This document shows positions 1-11,039 of a DNA stretch of 64,000 nucleotides, one piece after another; the stretch's first letter is position 1, and each line of letters opens with the position of its first letter. This DNA comes from Diplolepis rosae (taxonomy: Eukaryota > Arthropoda > Insecta > Hymenoptera > Diplolepididae). The position numbers and the translations under genes are program-made. The notes under the pieces are model-generated. The model was given only the letters and a program-made list of their open reading frames with translations. It ran no database searches and had not been told where the DNA came from. Location of the stretch: NCBI GenBank assembly GCA_030998225.1, contig JAPYXD010000755.1:4823501-4887500 (forward strand). Direction: 5' to 3'.

Positions 1-175
1 GATGAATGTCAAAGAAGACCATTGCTCTGTCCGTATGGTAATTGTCTATATATTAATGAGTAATAAAGTCACATCGCGTGTAGGTGATGCAGTAACGCTA
101 TGCTAAAAACCGAATGAAGAGGTTATTAATGTAGCTTCATTATCGTTACTTTATCATTGGTTACAAAACTTAATA

Positions 176-944
176 TACAGGGTTTTCCAATTAGAGGTTT
201 CATTGTGAATAGCCCGCTAGTTTGGCAGCTGTCATAATAAAAGGTGTCATTTTTTGACAGATGACAACTAAAAACTATGCTATTAATAAAAATGGAACGA
301 TGCGCGCTTTAACAACGCATTGGAATTGTTAAAATTCAGCACAAAAATCATGATGAACAATGAGTCTCATTTTCACTTTGGAGGCGACGTTAATAAGCAA
401 CATTGTTTGTTTCGGTGAATGGATTGCGTTATCGAACCATGAATAATGATTCTTATGGCCAGAATTGGAATATATGAATGTGGACGATGTGTATTTTCAA
501 CAAGACAGCGTTACGTGCCATACAAATGGCGAAACCATCGGTCTTTTGCGTGAAAAGTTTCGAGGACGAGTGATTTCTCGAAACGGTGATTACAATTGGC
601 TGACGAGATCATGCGATTTAACACCTCTAAAATTTTTTCTTTGGAGTTACGTGAAAGATAAGGTTTATGCTGATGCTCCTCAGTCAATTGAAGAACTCAA
701 AGAGAAGATTCGTGCTGTTATCGACGAAATAGAGCCCCAAATGTGCGAAAACGTAATGGAAAATTTCATCCAAAGAGCATGGTCCTGCGAACGTAGCCAT
801 GAGGGCCAGATGAATGATATTGTTTTTCATTATTAATGCCCAACCCGCTATTGAATGAAATAAAAATCAAATGAATTTCCACAACAACAAAAAACGCTTT
901 TTTCTTATAAGTCTAAATGAAACCTTTAATTGGAAAATCCTGTA
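176..944 (+). mobile_element. Tc1/mariner-class transposon, internally deleted
   Basis: The ends are near-perfect inverted repeats of about 29 bp (174-204 against 916-946, two mismatches by eye), starting TACAGG and flanked by TA on both sides. This is the target preference of the Tc1/mariner class. At 769 bp it is too short for an autonomous copy. It keeps only the C-terminal half of its transposase (465-836), so it is a non-autonomous deletion derivative. Confidence 0.85.
465..836 (+). pseudogene. Tc1/mariner-like transposase, C-terminal half
   Basis: The readable frame gives about 120 residues of a DDE_3-type transposase from the insect Tc1/mariner group. The second catalytic Asp sits in F-Q-Q-D-S and the third acidic residue in S-C-D-L-T-P-L, followed by F-F-L-W-x-Y-V-K-D-K-V. 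The C-terminal tail (E-P-Q-M-C-E-N-V, then N-D-I-V-F-H-Y) is typical of copies found in ants and wasps. The N-terminal DNA-binding domain and the first catalytic Asp are missing, and no ATG is well placed before residue 4. The frame ends 108 bp before the right terminal repeat. It cannot encode an active enzyme. Family assignment is from recalled motifs, not a search. Confidence 0.8.
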
Positions 945-946
945 TA

Positions 947-1619
947 TCATTGAGAAACAAGTATAGATCACAGAATATAATTAATTGAAGAACACATTTG
1001 ACTAAAATAGATCATCAATCATAATTTATAGCTCATCGACTTTGAAAATAAAATGGCTAGGTGCCAATTGTATTCTTGTTCACTTGCACTTATCCGTTAC
1101 TTAAATTATACTTATAAAATTAGAGTAATGAAAGTAGTGATTCTTAGGAGGATTTGCCATCGTATGATTTTACGTTCGGAGCAAACACACGGTCACTTCG
1201 ATTAATTTGGGATCATCATGGTCAACATTGTAAACTGGTCCTTCGATAAGTAATTTTCGTCGGTATCTTTGAGCGTAAGTCTACCTATGGCACTTGGTAA
1301 ATAAGATCTCTGTTCTTGAGTGATGCCAGCCCGGAAACAGTAGTACTATCGAGTTCCGTTAAAAATTCATATCATCGTATTTAGTCGTATTTCGACATTT
1401 TTCCGAAGAATTAACTTAGATTACTATTTATTTAAACTTCTGTTGGTGATTGCAATTCGAATGTAATTAGACTCTTCGGTTCTCACGCCCGGTTGAACCT
1501 GAAACCCTGTTGTCCTATCGAGGCATCGTTGGTACCCTTCCATTGTTGCCATTATGACTAGAGAAAATTGAAATGACAAAGATGGCAACGCTGTCGAGTA
1601 TTGTCTTGACACGTTTAAG
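947..1619. other. No gene recognised
   Basis: AT-rich sequence with only short chance frames. A minus-strand frame around 1150-1320 contains a run ending in P-K-L-I-E-V that faintly recalls FkbM/Star-like proteins. It is broken by stops and too short to call. Confidence 0.4.
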
Positions 1620-1785
1620 ACACGATCGTCAAATGTTCTACCACGTTTGAGCTCAGATGCCTAGGTTTTTACGGTAGTAAATGTAGGAGCAGCATCTCTA
1701 TAAACTGAATCCAGTTCAGCTTTAATTTCCTCGGGTGTTTTACCTTTGAATTGAAGGGATTTTATCACGGCGAGATACTCCACTT
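1620..1785 (-). pseudogene. mariner transposase helix-turn-helix fragment
   Basis: Read on the minus strand, about 55 codons match the N-terminal paired-type helix-turn-helix region of mariner transposases: E-Y-L-A-V-I-K, then K-G-K-T-P-E-E-I-K-A-E-L, then P-T-F-T-T-V-K and S-E-L-K-R-G-R-T. One in-frame stop (TAG) replaces the Trp-like position after T-V-K. Downstream the similarity stops abruptly, so this is a fragment left by deletion. I see no terminal repeats around it. It belongs to a different mariner copy than the one at 34.3 kb. Confidence 0.72.
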
Positions 1786-1935
1786 TCTACAATCTTGATA
1801 AATATTGGTAAACACTCACTTTCAAGGCCTTTTAAAAACAAACTTATTGCTAGATCGATATTAAATTCAGTTCTTTCTATCTCTTTCATTGATATCTATT
1901 GGAGAAGTATTTAAATCTGACGGAAATCTTGGCCT

Positions 1936-3234
1936 ATGTTGGTTAAGAAGAAAAATTTTCAATCTACTCTCGTATATCAAGTATTTCCAGCTCGTGTGTT
2001 GTTAAAAATTTCCGAGCATATAATACAAAAATTGAGGAGTGCCAATGAGGCTGGATATATTTTGCATGATAGAGACCTTCGGCAATGGGCTTTAAAAGCA
2101 TATAAAGAGCTGGGTGATAATAGCATGGTATTTAAAGCTTCTCAAAGGAAATACATAATTTTAAAAAATCTCATCGTATTGTTTCAAGAAAAGTAACCAA
2201 GTTTATTAGGCGCTAGACTATAGAAGATGACGAAGTTTTAAAAACAAAAGCTACAGAATTCGTTAATGATATAAACCCTTTGGTTGCGAAGTATGGACCA
2301 GAAAATCTGTACAATTTTAATCAGAGTGGATTTGAGTTGGAAATCCACTCTGGACGTACTGTGGCAATCGAAGATACAAAAGAAGTAGAAATTGTTGAAC
2401 AGTCAGTACCATCAACTACACATAGTTACACAATACAGCCCACTATATCTGCTGATGGAAAATTTTTGTCGTCCATCTTTATGGTGTTACAAGAAACATA
2501 TAAAAAATTTGGACCAATAGTAGAAAAAACATTATTTAGGCCGATAAATGTGCATATGACAGCATCAAAATTTGGAAAACTCACGTCTGGTATTGTATAT
2601 GTCAAAATTTTTCGATTTATAATTTTTTTAGGAAAAATATATCCTTTGATACGCAAATGCATATTATAATTCTTTTTTAAAATTGCAGCTCAATTTAAAA
2701 CCTGGATAGAAGAGGTCTTTTTTCCGAAAACCAATAAAGAAAGTGTGCTTTTATTAGACTCATGGAGCGGACATTGTGAAAAAGATGTGCAGGATGTAAA
2801 GCCACTGGGTGAAGATATCATATTAAAAATAATACCGAAGGGTACTACTGGACGAATTCAACCTTTAGATGTGTATGGATTCAGGATATGCAAGAATTAT
2901 ATTAGACGTTTTTCTGATGAAGTACTGCTTCACAATTGTGACGTAAATCTTCATTTACGAAATATTGTTATTAAATTGGAATCCCTTATACATAACCAAT
3001 TATCTTCTCCGAGGTACAAAAATATGTTCCAGTACGCTTGGTACAAAAGCGGCTGAATAGATACAGAATTAGGGGATCTTGAGAATCCTGTAGATTTTGC
3101 ATTTGAAAAAAATATGCAAATAAAGTGTGCATTCTGAGACGAAACACCAATAGTGACATGCTCGTGGTATGGTAAAGCATTATGCTTAAAACACTTTTTT
3201 CATGAGTACTATTTTTGTGACGAATATGAACCTT
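1936..3234 (+). pseudogene. pogo-like (DDE_1/CENP-B type) transposase relic with an intron
   Basis: Three blocks in order resemble the arthropod pogo/jerky-like transposase family. A CENP-B-type DNA-binding part (H-D-R-D-L-R-Q-W-A-L-K) ends in a frameshift near 2165. A DDE_1 block begins near 2280, with N-Q-S-G-F where D-Q-S-G would be expected for the first catalytic Asp. The second catalytic block is L-L-L-D-S-W-S-G-H, followed by G-T-T-G-R-I-Q-P-L-D. A GT-AG intron fits 2590-2688 (99 bp) and keeps the frame across T-S and Q-F-K-T-W. After a stop at 3054 the frame continues as a Cys/His-rich tail (W-Y-G-K-A-L-C-L-K-H-F-F) with one further stop. I see no terminal repeats. It is inactive. Confidence 0.78.
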
Positions 3235-3572
3235 AAAATATGCCAACAATACGTATATACATAAATATATGCATATAAAAAAATATTTATCCGTATTGAT
3301 TTTTTCCAAAATATACCTATTCTAGGAAACTATTTGAACTTATTGTTGTTAGGAACCAGCTGAAAATAAACGAAGGTTACCTGAAATTACAAAATAAATA
3401 AAAATTTAATAGTTCATTCAAAACATTTCGCATAAAGGCGGAAATAAGTACGAGAAGTTATTTTCAGCTGTCGCAACCTGAGCATTTTGCGTGCTCAGCA
3501 GTTGCATAATTGAGGGATCAGTTCAGGAACCTAGAAAAGTACGATGATAATTGCGAATATGGAGCAGTGACT
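3235..3572. other. No gene recognised
   Basis: Intergenic or intronic filler between the pogo-like relic and the BEL element; nothing recognisable except the 5-bp target copy CAACT at its right edge (3573-3577). Confidence 0.5.
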
Positions 3573-3577
3573 CAACT

Positions 3578-4173
3578 TGTTCAGATTTCCAATGCTGAAC
3601 ACACATTTTTAACATTAAATTCGTTAAACTTTAACTTTCTATATTTCTTATGCCTTGTTACAATAAGTTTACATAGAAAAAATGCACAACGATGTTCTCT
3701 TAGGCACGTTGCGGAAAAAGGGTAAATAGCCCTCATAAACCGCAACGCCCATAGAACGTTCGGCCTGAGCCAAGGCCTAACGGCACATCGTCATCTAGTG
3801 ACCATTTTCACCAAGGCAAAGGCGACGTTGCCAGGAGAAGTGATATTGGGAATTTCCCAGAAAATTGTCTCTTCTGACAACGTCGGAAAGGGCCCAGGAC
3901 GAACGGGACGAATCTAACCTGGGGGTTAAGCGGCAGTGGCAAAAGAGGTACAAGACGAAACACATCTCCTCTCTTGCTGTAATGTTTCGAAGCATTTGAA
4001 TTTATAACACCGTTGTCATGTCAAATTTAGTTTGTTAACTCCGATTGTAAAATTAGTTTTACCCATATTTAAATAAATTTATATTTTTGATGAACAAGTG
4101 TCTTGTTTGAATTAAACATGCATTTAATGAACTTTAACACATGCATCGTATAATCTCTTTATGGTGCAAAACA
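3578..4173 (+). repeat. BEL/Pao 5' LTR
   Basis: 596-bp direct repeat matching 9907-10502. It begins with TG and ends with CA. It should carry the promoter and polyadenylation signals of the element; I did not resolve a TATA box. Confidence 0.95.
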
Positions 4174-4710
4174 TTGGTCCTTGGAGCCGGATATTATACA
4201 GTGACTAAGAAGAAATATTCTCTCATTTTCGGGATAAATTCAGTGCAAGTACATTAATTATTCATAAATTGTAACTTCAACTTGTGACTGTTAATTTGTG
4301 AATGTGAACCCGTGAACTTAGTGTGAGAAATGAACATCTAGCTAGCGAAATCTAGCAGATTCTCATATCCAACGATTGTGATGTTGTGATACAAGGCAAT
4401 GTCCACATTGCTACTGAACTCTGAACTATTGAACCTTTGTGACCTGTTCGACATTACTCGAATTCGTCTATGAAACTTGGAGATTCCAAGAGAAATTACT
4501 CAACACGACCCAGAAACTAACGATTGTACAGATTTTACTGTCCGAAGAAGCTGGCACGAAGAAACTCCCTGTACGAGATATCAACGGCTAGGAGAAGGTA
4601 GGCTACGGAAAGGCTGAAAGACATCTACCTCATCGGTGAGTCTCCAAAAATCTCTATCCTTTGTTCCTCAATCTTTTTAGGTATCTCGACTTGTGTTATT
4701 GACCTTAAAA
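4174..4710 (+). other. BEL/Pao leader with probable primer-binding site
   Basis: The first bases after the 5' LTR, TTGGTCCTTGGAGCCGG (4174-4190), sit where the tRNA primer-binding site belongs, and I recall similar sequences in insect BEL elements. The tRNA cannot be named without comparison. The rest of the leader is untranslated with several short frames. Confidence 0.6.
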
Positions 4711-7700
4711 ATGGCTAATCAAGAATTAACTGCGTTAAAGGCTGCTCGAACGCCGATCAAAGCGAAATTAACTCGATTCAAAACCTTCCTTGAAAAGATT
4801 AAAAATAAATCTCAAAGCATTATAACATTAGAAGGAAAATTAGAAAAATTTGATCCGCTTTATTCAGAGTTCGATTCAGTGCGAACTAAAATTGAAATCT
4901 TACTCGAAAGGGATGAACAAGCTCTAGAAGATGATTATTTTACCGCTATATCGGATGCTCGAACCCTTCTCCGAGAAAATCGACAGAACCCGACATCAGA
5001 TGTCGGCCGCGCTTTAACTTCTTCTCCAGGATGCTCTTCACAGCAATCCCAGTGCTCTGCTGCACCCCCCTTTGATTTGTCCCAAGTTTTGTCAGCGAAT
5101 GCAATTACACCGAATCTCCCAAGAATAACGATACCACAGTTTGATGGATCATTTAATGATTGGGTTAAATTTCGCGATACGTCCAAATCAATGGTACGTG
5201 ATCGCGCAAGAATTTCAAATATCGAAAAATTCCATTATTTAAGTGCAGCGCTGACAGGAGATGCGGCACGCGTTATTCAATCGCTTGGAATCTCAGATGT
5301 AAATTGTGAATTAGCTTGGAAAGGCCTGACGGATCGATATGAAGATTCTGGATCGCTAATCCATTTTCACACGAAATCGATCTTCGAGTTACCGCCTTTA
5401 ACTAGGTCGTCATATATCACACTGAGACAACTTATTAATAACGTTAATAATCATTTATTAGCACTAAATTCATTAGGGGAGCACACAGAGCACTGGGACA
5501 CTATGATCGTGTATTTAGTAGCGACAAAATTAGACTTTTCTTCAAAAAGAGAATGGGAAAAACATTTACTCACTAGTAAAGAAAAACCCACCTTTCAAAA
5601 AATGATAGACTTTCTCGAAATTCATTGTAAATATTTGCACAGAGTCACTATCGATAAACCTGACTCAAATTCCGGTACTAGTAACAAAAGGGTACCTACG
5701 AAAAATAACAACGCGAAATCATTAGAACGACTGACCTCTCATGCAACGACAAAAAAAACGTGTTCGCTCTGTCACGATTCTCATGCGCTTTACAATTGTG
5801 AGAAACTGCGTTCACTTCCTGTGTCATCGCGAATTGACGAAGTTCGGCGTTTGCGAATTTGTTATAATTGTTTATCTCCCGGGCATCATAATAGACAATG
5901 CAACGCGGGACCATGTACTAAATGTAGAAGAAAGCACAATACTTTGCTTCATCTAGAACCCGGTGTCTTCGAAACTGCGAATAATCAACAAGGCGCCGAG
6001 GTAGATAAGAACTTCGAATCTCAAAGTACTCAGCCAATTAAGGTTTCTATCGTCGCTCATTCTAGGCATGTTGAAAATGAGCATGTAATGTTAGGCACTG
6101 CGATTGCATGGGTAAAAGACCGAAGAAGAAATCTGCACGAATGTCGCGCTTTACTTGACTTATGTTCTCAAGTAAATCTTATAACCCGCGAATTTTGTGA
6201 AAAACTGGATCTTTCAACAAAGAATTCAGAAACTATCGTTTCCGGTGTCTTTAAACAAGAGCAGGAACCGCAGCATCGCACTCAGGTTATATTTAAATCA
6301 CGATGTACCGGGTTTTCACAACAAATCACGTGCTTAATCACAGCGGAAATCACCGACGATATGCCGAATGTACAGTTGCGTAGAAGCGATTTTACTATCC
6401 CTGGTGGAATTATAATGGCCGATCCGAAATTCACTGAAACGCGATCCGTCGATTTATTAATCAGAGGTGGTACATTCTGGAAACTTCTATGCGTCGGGCA
6501 AATTCAACTGCGTGATAATCAACCGATTTTACAGAAGACACAACTAGGATGGATTGTCGCTGTATCTATGGAACTTCCAGTCCCACCATACAAACAAAGG
6601 GCTATTTGTAATCTAATTACCAATCAACAATTGCATAATGAAGTTCAGCGATTCTGGGAAATTGAACATCATGCGTTGAAACAAGGATCACCAGAAATTG
6701 ATTTACGTGATATCTGTGAGCAGCACTTCCTGTCATCGACTCAACGTGACGCTGACGGACGATTCATTGTCACAATCCCTTTTAAAGACGAGGTCAACGA
6801 ACTCGGAAACTCCTTGAAATTGGCAGAGAAACGACTATTGTCAATGGAGCGAAAAAGAGAAAGGCATCCTGAATTAGATAAAAAATACGTGGAATTTATG
6901 CAGGATTATCAAGAACAAAAACATATGATCCAAATTCTTGAAGAAGAAATCCATCCTGATCATCCAGTTAATTATCTACCGCACCATGCAGTATTCAAGG
7001 ACGATAGTACCACGACGAAGTTACGAGTCGTATTCGATGGATCTGCAAAAACTTCTTCTGGTCTGTCATTAAATGATGTACAGCGTGTCGGCCCCGTGGT
7101 TCAGAACGATCTATCTTCAATCATTCTGCGGTTTCGCCAGTATCCTATAGTTTTATCTGCTGATATTGCACAAATGTATCGGCAGATTAAAGTTAACACA
7201 ACCCAACAAGATCTGCAGAGAATTCTATGGAGAACGAACGCTTCTAAACCAATTCAGCACTTTCGACTCACTACAGTCACCTACGGTACTGCTTCAGCTC
7301 CCTTTTTAGCTACGCGAGCCCTTTGGCAAATTGGCGAAGAAAGGAAAGAAGATTATCCTAACGCTAGTCGAGTTATTATGCAAGACTTTTATGTAGACGA
7401 TCTGCTAACTGGGACCAACACTGTGGAGGAAGCGAGACAACTCCAAAATGAACTTGTTAAACTTCTCTCTGCCGCAGGAATGGACTTACGAAAATGGGCT
7501 TCAAATGATCTACGTCTATTTAATGAAGCAAATCACTCTGGTACAGAAAGAGTGATTCAAACGGATAAAGATCCGAAAACGTTAGGATTATTGTGGACTC
7601 CTGACACTGATCAATTAAGGTATTCAGTAAATCAGATATCAAGTCTCACTGTCACAAAGAGAACAATATTGTCCACGATTGCTCAGATTTTTGATCCTTT

Positions 7701-9618
7701 AGGACTTGTCGGTCCTGCGGTAATCCGAGCTAAAATTATTCTTCAACATATATGGCAATTGAAACTCGGTTGGGACGAGAATCTACCACAAAATCTTTAC
7801 ACTATGTGGATGGAATTTCACGAGCATCTCAGGTCATTAAATAAAATTTCCGTGCCACGACTTGTTCTTGGGAAAAATCCTGTTAGAGTAGAACTGCATG
7901 GTTTCAGTGATGCCTCAACAGTCGCATATGGTGCTTGCCTATATCTACGATCGTCTGACTCTGCAGGGAATCACACTGTACGATTATTGTGTGCCAAGTC
8001 CCGAGTCGCTCCTATTAAACAGATAAACTTGCCGCGACTTGAACTTCAAGCCGCCTTACTGCTAGTACAGTTAACCGAGACAATAAATGCAGCATTGAGC
8101 GTTAAAATAGATCAAAAATACTTCTGGTCTGACTCAACAATAACTTTGGGCTGGATCCTCTCGTCTCCTACTCGGTGGCCAACCTTTGTAGCCAATCGAA
8201 CGAGCGAGATTCAACGGCTGACTAACGACATCTGGAACCACGTATCATCCAAGGATAATCCAGCTGATCTCATTTCTCGCGGAATTAACCCAGAAGATCT
8301 TCAGGATAATGAACTCTGGTGGAATGGCCCGGACTGGCTCTCTCAGTCTAACGAAAGCTGGCCTTCGAAACGAGAATTCACCAGCGAAGAACTCGATAAT
8401 TTACCGGAAGCGCGAAAATGTAAAACTGCACTCATTGTAACTGCGACTGCGGATAATTATAAAATACTCAAACGATACTCGTCTATACACCGTTTGATAA
8501 GAGTAACAGCGTATTGTTTGCGATATTTTAACAACCTCAGAAAAACAAAGGAACTTAGGAAAACAGGTTACCTTGAAGTTTCTGAAAGAGCTCATGCATT
8601 AGCGAGACTTTTGAAAATTGCTCAGACTCAAGACTTTCCGCGCGAAATTCGTGATATTCAAGAGTCAAAGCAAGTTTCAAGGAAAAGTAAAGTGTACTCT
8701 CTTAACCCATTCTCAGATGCGCATGGACTTCTCAGAGTGGGCGGCCGCTTTGTTAACGCTCCGGTACCGTTTGAGCAGAAACACCCTATAATTTTATCAC
8801 CAAGCAATCCACTAACAACTCTTATTATTTCTAATGAGCATTTAAAATTAATGCACGGTGGATGTCAAGCGGTTATGGCTTCTCTGAGACGTCAGTACTG
8901 GCCTATTTCATGTAAAAACACCATAAAAAATGTTCTACGAAAATGTACAATATGTTTTAGAGCTCACCCTATAAGTACCGAATATATAATGGGAAATTTA
9001 CCAAAGGCAAGAGTCACTCCAAAACGTGCATTTTATACTTGCGGAGTTGACTACGCTGGTCCATTTCAAATAAAGAGCATTCTGCGCTCTAAAACTACTC
9101 TCAAGGCCTATATTTGTATCTTTGTATGTTTCGTCACTAAAGCTGTACATATTGAACTCGCGCGCGACTTAAGCACAGACGCCTTTCTGAATTGTTTACG
9201 TCGCTTTGTTTCTCGCCGGGGTAAATGTCAACACATTTATTCTGACAACGGTACCAATTTTGTCGGAGCTCGCAACCGATTGAACGAATTGAGTAGATTA
9301 TTACAAAATCGCGATTTTCAACGCAATGTAACCGATTTCTTAGCAAAGGATCAAATCTCCTGGCATTTCATTCCTCCCTATGCACCGCACTTTGGAGGAC
9401 TTTGGGAAAGCGCTGTTCCAGGAGCAATGGTAATCGTTCATGACGACAAGCTGCCACCAATGCAGTGGAAAATGGGTCGAGTTACTGAAGTACACCCTGG
9501 ACGAGATAACATTACTCGCGTGGCTACAATTCGTTTAGCTGATTCGATGACGACGCGAGCAGCTTCAAAGATCTACGTCCTGCCAATCGATAAAGACGTC
9601 GTTGCTCCTCCTGAGTGA
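4711..9618 (+). CDS. BEL/Pao Gag-Pol polyprotein, integrase region deleted
   Basis: One frame of 1635 codons from the first ATG (4711); the frame is open a little upstream but without an ATG. Domains in order: a coiled N-terminus and DUF1759-type Gag; Cys/His zinc knuckles near residues 350-415 (C-Y-N-C-L-S-P-G-H-H-N-R-Q-C); a DUF1758-type aspartic protease near 470; reverse transcriptase with A-D-I-A-Q-M-Y and Y-V-D-D near 893; RNase H (G-F-S-D-A-S near 1063, W-S-D-S-T near 1139); an H2C2 zinc finger near 1376; and an integrase core with G-V-D-Y, S-D-N-G and G-G-L-W-E. Two oddities: the protease motif reads D-L-C-S-Q where D-S-G-S-Q is usual, and after G-G-L-W-E the sequence jumps to the far C-terminal block (L-P-P-M-Q-W). 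That lacks what I judge to be about 150 residues. Confidence 0.93.
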   Translation: MANQELTALKAARTPIKAKLTRFKTFLEKIKNKSQSIITLEGKLEKFDPLYSEFDSVRTKIEILLERDEQALEDDYFTAISDARTLLRENRQNPTSDVGRALTSSPGCSSQQSQCSAAPPFDLSQVLSANAITPNLPRITIPQFDGSFNDWVKFRDTSKSMVRDRARISNIEKFHYLSAALTGDAARVIQSLGISDVNCELAWKGLTDRYEDSGSLIHFHTKSIFELPPLTRSSYITLRQLINNVNNHLLALNSLGEHTEHWDTMIVYLVATKLDFSSKREWEKHLLTSKEKPTFQKMIDFLEIHCKYLHRVTIDKPDSNSGTSNKRVPTKNNNAKSLERLTSHATTKKTCSLCHDSHALYNCEKLRSLPVSSRIDEVRRLRICYNCLSPGHHNRQCNAGPCTKCRRKHNTLLHLEPGVFETANNQQGAEVDKNFESQSTQPIKVSIVAHSRHVENEHVMLGTAIAWVKDRRRNLHECRALLDLCSQVNLITREFCEKLDLSTKNSETIVSGVFKQEQEPQHRTQVIFKSRCTGFSQQITCLITAEITDDMPNVQLRRSDFTIPGGIIMADPKFTETRSVDLLIRGGTFWKLLCVGQIQLRDNQPILQKTQLGWIVAVSMELPVPPYKQRAICNLITNQQLHNEVQRFWEIEHHALKQGSPEIDLRDICEQHFLSSTQRDADGRFIVTIPFKDEVNELGNSLKLAEKRLLSMERKRERHPELDKKYVEFMQDYQEQKHMIQILEEEIHPDHPVNYLPHHAVFKDDSTTTKLRVVFDGSAKTSSGLSLNDVQRVGPVVQNDLSSIILRFRQYPIVLSADIAQMYRQIKVNTTQQDLQRILWRTNASKPIQHFRLTTVTYGTASAPFLATRALWQIGEERKEDYPNASRVIMQDFYVDDLLTGTNTVEEARQLQNELVKLLSAAGMDLRKWASNDLRLFNEANHSGTERVIQTDKDPKTLGLLWTPDTDQLRYSVNQISSLTVTKRTILSTIAQIFDPLGLVGPAVIRAKIILQHIWQLKLGWDENLPQNLYTMWMEFHEHLRSLNKISVPRLVLGKNPVRVELHGFSDASTVAYGACLYLRSSDSAGNHTVRLLCAKSRVAPIKQINLPRLELQAALLLVQLTETINAALSVKIDQKYFWSDSTITLGWILSSPTRWPTFVANRTSEIQRLTNDIWNHVSSKDNPADLISRGINPEDLQDNELWWNGPDWLSQSNESWPSKREFTSEELDNLPEARKCKTALIVTATADNYKILKRYSSIHRLIRVTAYCLRYFNNLRKTKELRKTGYLEVSERAHALARLLKIAQTQDFPREIRDIQESKQVSRKSKVYSLNPFSDAHGLLRVGGRFVNAPVPFEQKHPIILSPSNPLTTLIISNEHLKLMHGGCQAVMASLRRQYWPISCKNTIKNVLRKCTICFRAHPISTEYIMGNLPKARVTPKRAFYTCGVDYAGPFQIKSILRSKTTLKAYICIFVCFVTKAVHIELARDLSTDAFLNCLRRFVSRRGKCQHIYSDNGTNFVGARNRLNELSRLLQNRDFQRNVTDFLAKDQISWHFIPPYAPHFGGLWESAVPGAMVIVHDDKLPPMQWKMGRVTEVHPGRDNITRVATIRLADSMTTRAASKIYVLPIDKDVVAPPE

Positions 9619-9906
9619 ATGGCTGACATGTCAATCAACTATGTTTATTGATAATTATTCATAGTATTAGTTTACAGAAATCGTAATTTATTGAATTGTT
9701 TTATTCAACAAATTTAATTGTATTTGTCACACCTTATGAACGAAATTTACTATTAACTTATAATCTACATATGCTTTATTTTGACTGTTAAACATTGATA
9801 TTTTCATGAGTTGTTAACTTACATCTTCAAATATATGTACCCCACGTCATAACTCTTCCAACTTTATATTTCATTATTGAAAGGCATTCTTTCAAAGTGG
9901 CCGGCA
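9619..9906 (+). other. BEL/Pao 3' untranslated region
   Basis: AT-rich sequence between the stop codon and the 3' LTR. The last bases before the LTR (AAAGTGGCCGGCA) are purine/G-rich and lie where the polypurine tract should be. No envelope gene is present. Confidence 0.6.
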
Positions 9907-10502
9907 TGTTCAGATTTCCAATGCTGAACACACATTTTCAACATTAAATTCGTTAAACTTTAACTTTCTATATTTCTTATGCCTTGTTACAATAAGTTTA
10001 CATAGAAAAAATGCACAACGATGTTCTCTTAGGCACGTTGCGGAAAAAGGGTAAATAGCCCTCATAAACCGCAACGCCCATAGAACGTTCGGCCTGAGCC
10101 AAGGCCTAACGGCACATCGTCATCTGGTGACCATTTTCACCAAGGCAAAGGCGACGTTGCCAGGAGAAGTGATATTGGGAATTTCCCAGAAAATTGTTTC
10201 TTCTGACAACGTCGAAAAGGGCCCAGGACGAACGGGACGAATCTAACCTGGGGGTTAAGCGGCAGTGGCAAAAGAGGTACAAGACGAAACACATCTCCTC
10301 TCTTGCTGTAATGTTTCGAAGCATTTGAATTTATAACACCGTTGTCATGTCAAATTTAGTTTGTTAACTCCGATTGTAAAATTAGTTTTACCCATATTTA
10401 AATAAATTTATATTTTTGATGAAGAAGTGTCTTGTTTGAATTAAACATGCATTTAATGAACTTTAACACATGCATCGTATAATCTCTTTATGGTGCAAAA
10501 CA
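9907..10502 (+). repeat. BEL/Pao 3' LTR
   Basis: Direct copy of 3578-4173 with about five substitutions, followed immediately by the target duplication CAACT. Confidence 0.95.
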
Positions 10503-10507
10503 CAACT

Positions 10508-11039
10508 CTTCAAGTAAACATGAAAATTAGGGTATCCGAGTAATCAGTACCAGAAATACCAATAATTGTCCCAAAAGAAGGGACAGCTCATTTATTTAAT
10601 ATTTGAAGGGTTGATAATCCACAGCAATTTTATTTATTTTGTGTATATATTATTATGTATTTATATGTTTGTAGCACTATATATATTTTAGTTAATTAAC
10701 AAGTATGATTGCCTGAATGGATGAAGTCATTTTCTTGCCACATGTGAAATTCTAAATGACAAAATAGGAGCGAATTAACAATGTGAGAATAAATAAAATA
10801 ATATAAAAGGGTCAAAACGAAGAAGAGCGGATGAAAATAGCAAATACACACACGGGTACGTAAGCAAAATTTGAGAGCTGGATACGCACATATGACGCCT
10901 ATATCAAGACCATAAGTTTCTTAAATTTACGCTCGCCTATACACATGTACCTATGAACTCGGATTATTCTTACGCACCCTAAGGGTGGCACGTCAAGTTT
11001 CTCGACTACTGGTACCGATGCTATGCCTACGCATATGTA
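10508..11039. other. No gene recognised
   Basis: AT-rich, with a short run of ACAC near 10847 and alternating CATATG steps near 11030. No frame or repeat I can name. Confidence 0.5.

Larger units (their letters stand above)
3573..10507 (+). mobile_element. BEL/Pao LTR retrotransposon, complete outline with target duplication
   Basis: Two direct LTRs (3578-4173 and 9907-10502, 596 bp each) start TGTTCAG and end AAAACA, flanked by a 5-bp duplication CAACT (3573-3577 and 10503-10507). I count five substitutions between the LTRs by eye, so the insertion is young compared with its neighbours. The single long polyprotein frame (4711-9618) is uninterrupted, but an in-frame deletion near 9415 has removed part of the integrase C-terminal region and following linker. 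The copy is therefore probably not autonomous, though it could still be mobilised in trans. It lies downstream of the last visible THADA exon, antisense to that gene. Confidence 0.95.

Noticed and set aside
1150..1320. Minus-strand scrap recalling FkbM/Star-like proteins
   Set aside because: Only about ten suggestive residues, with stops on both sides.
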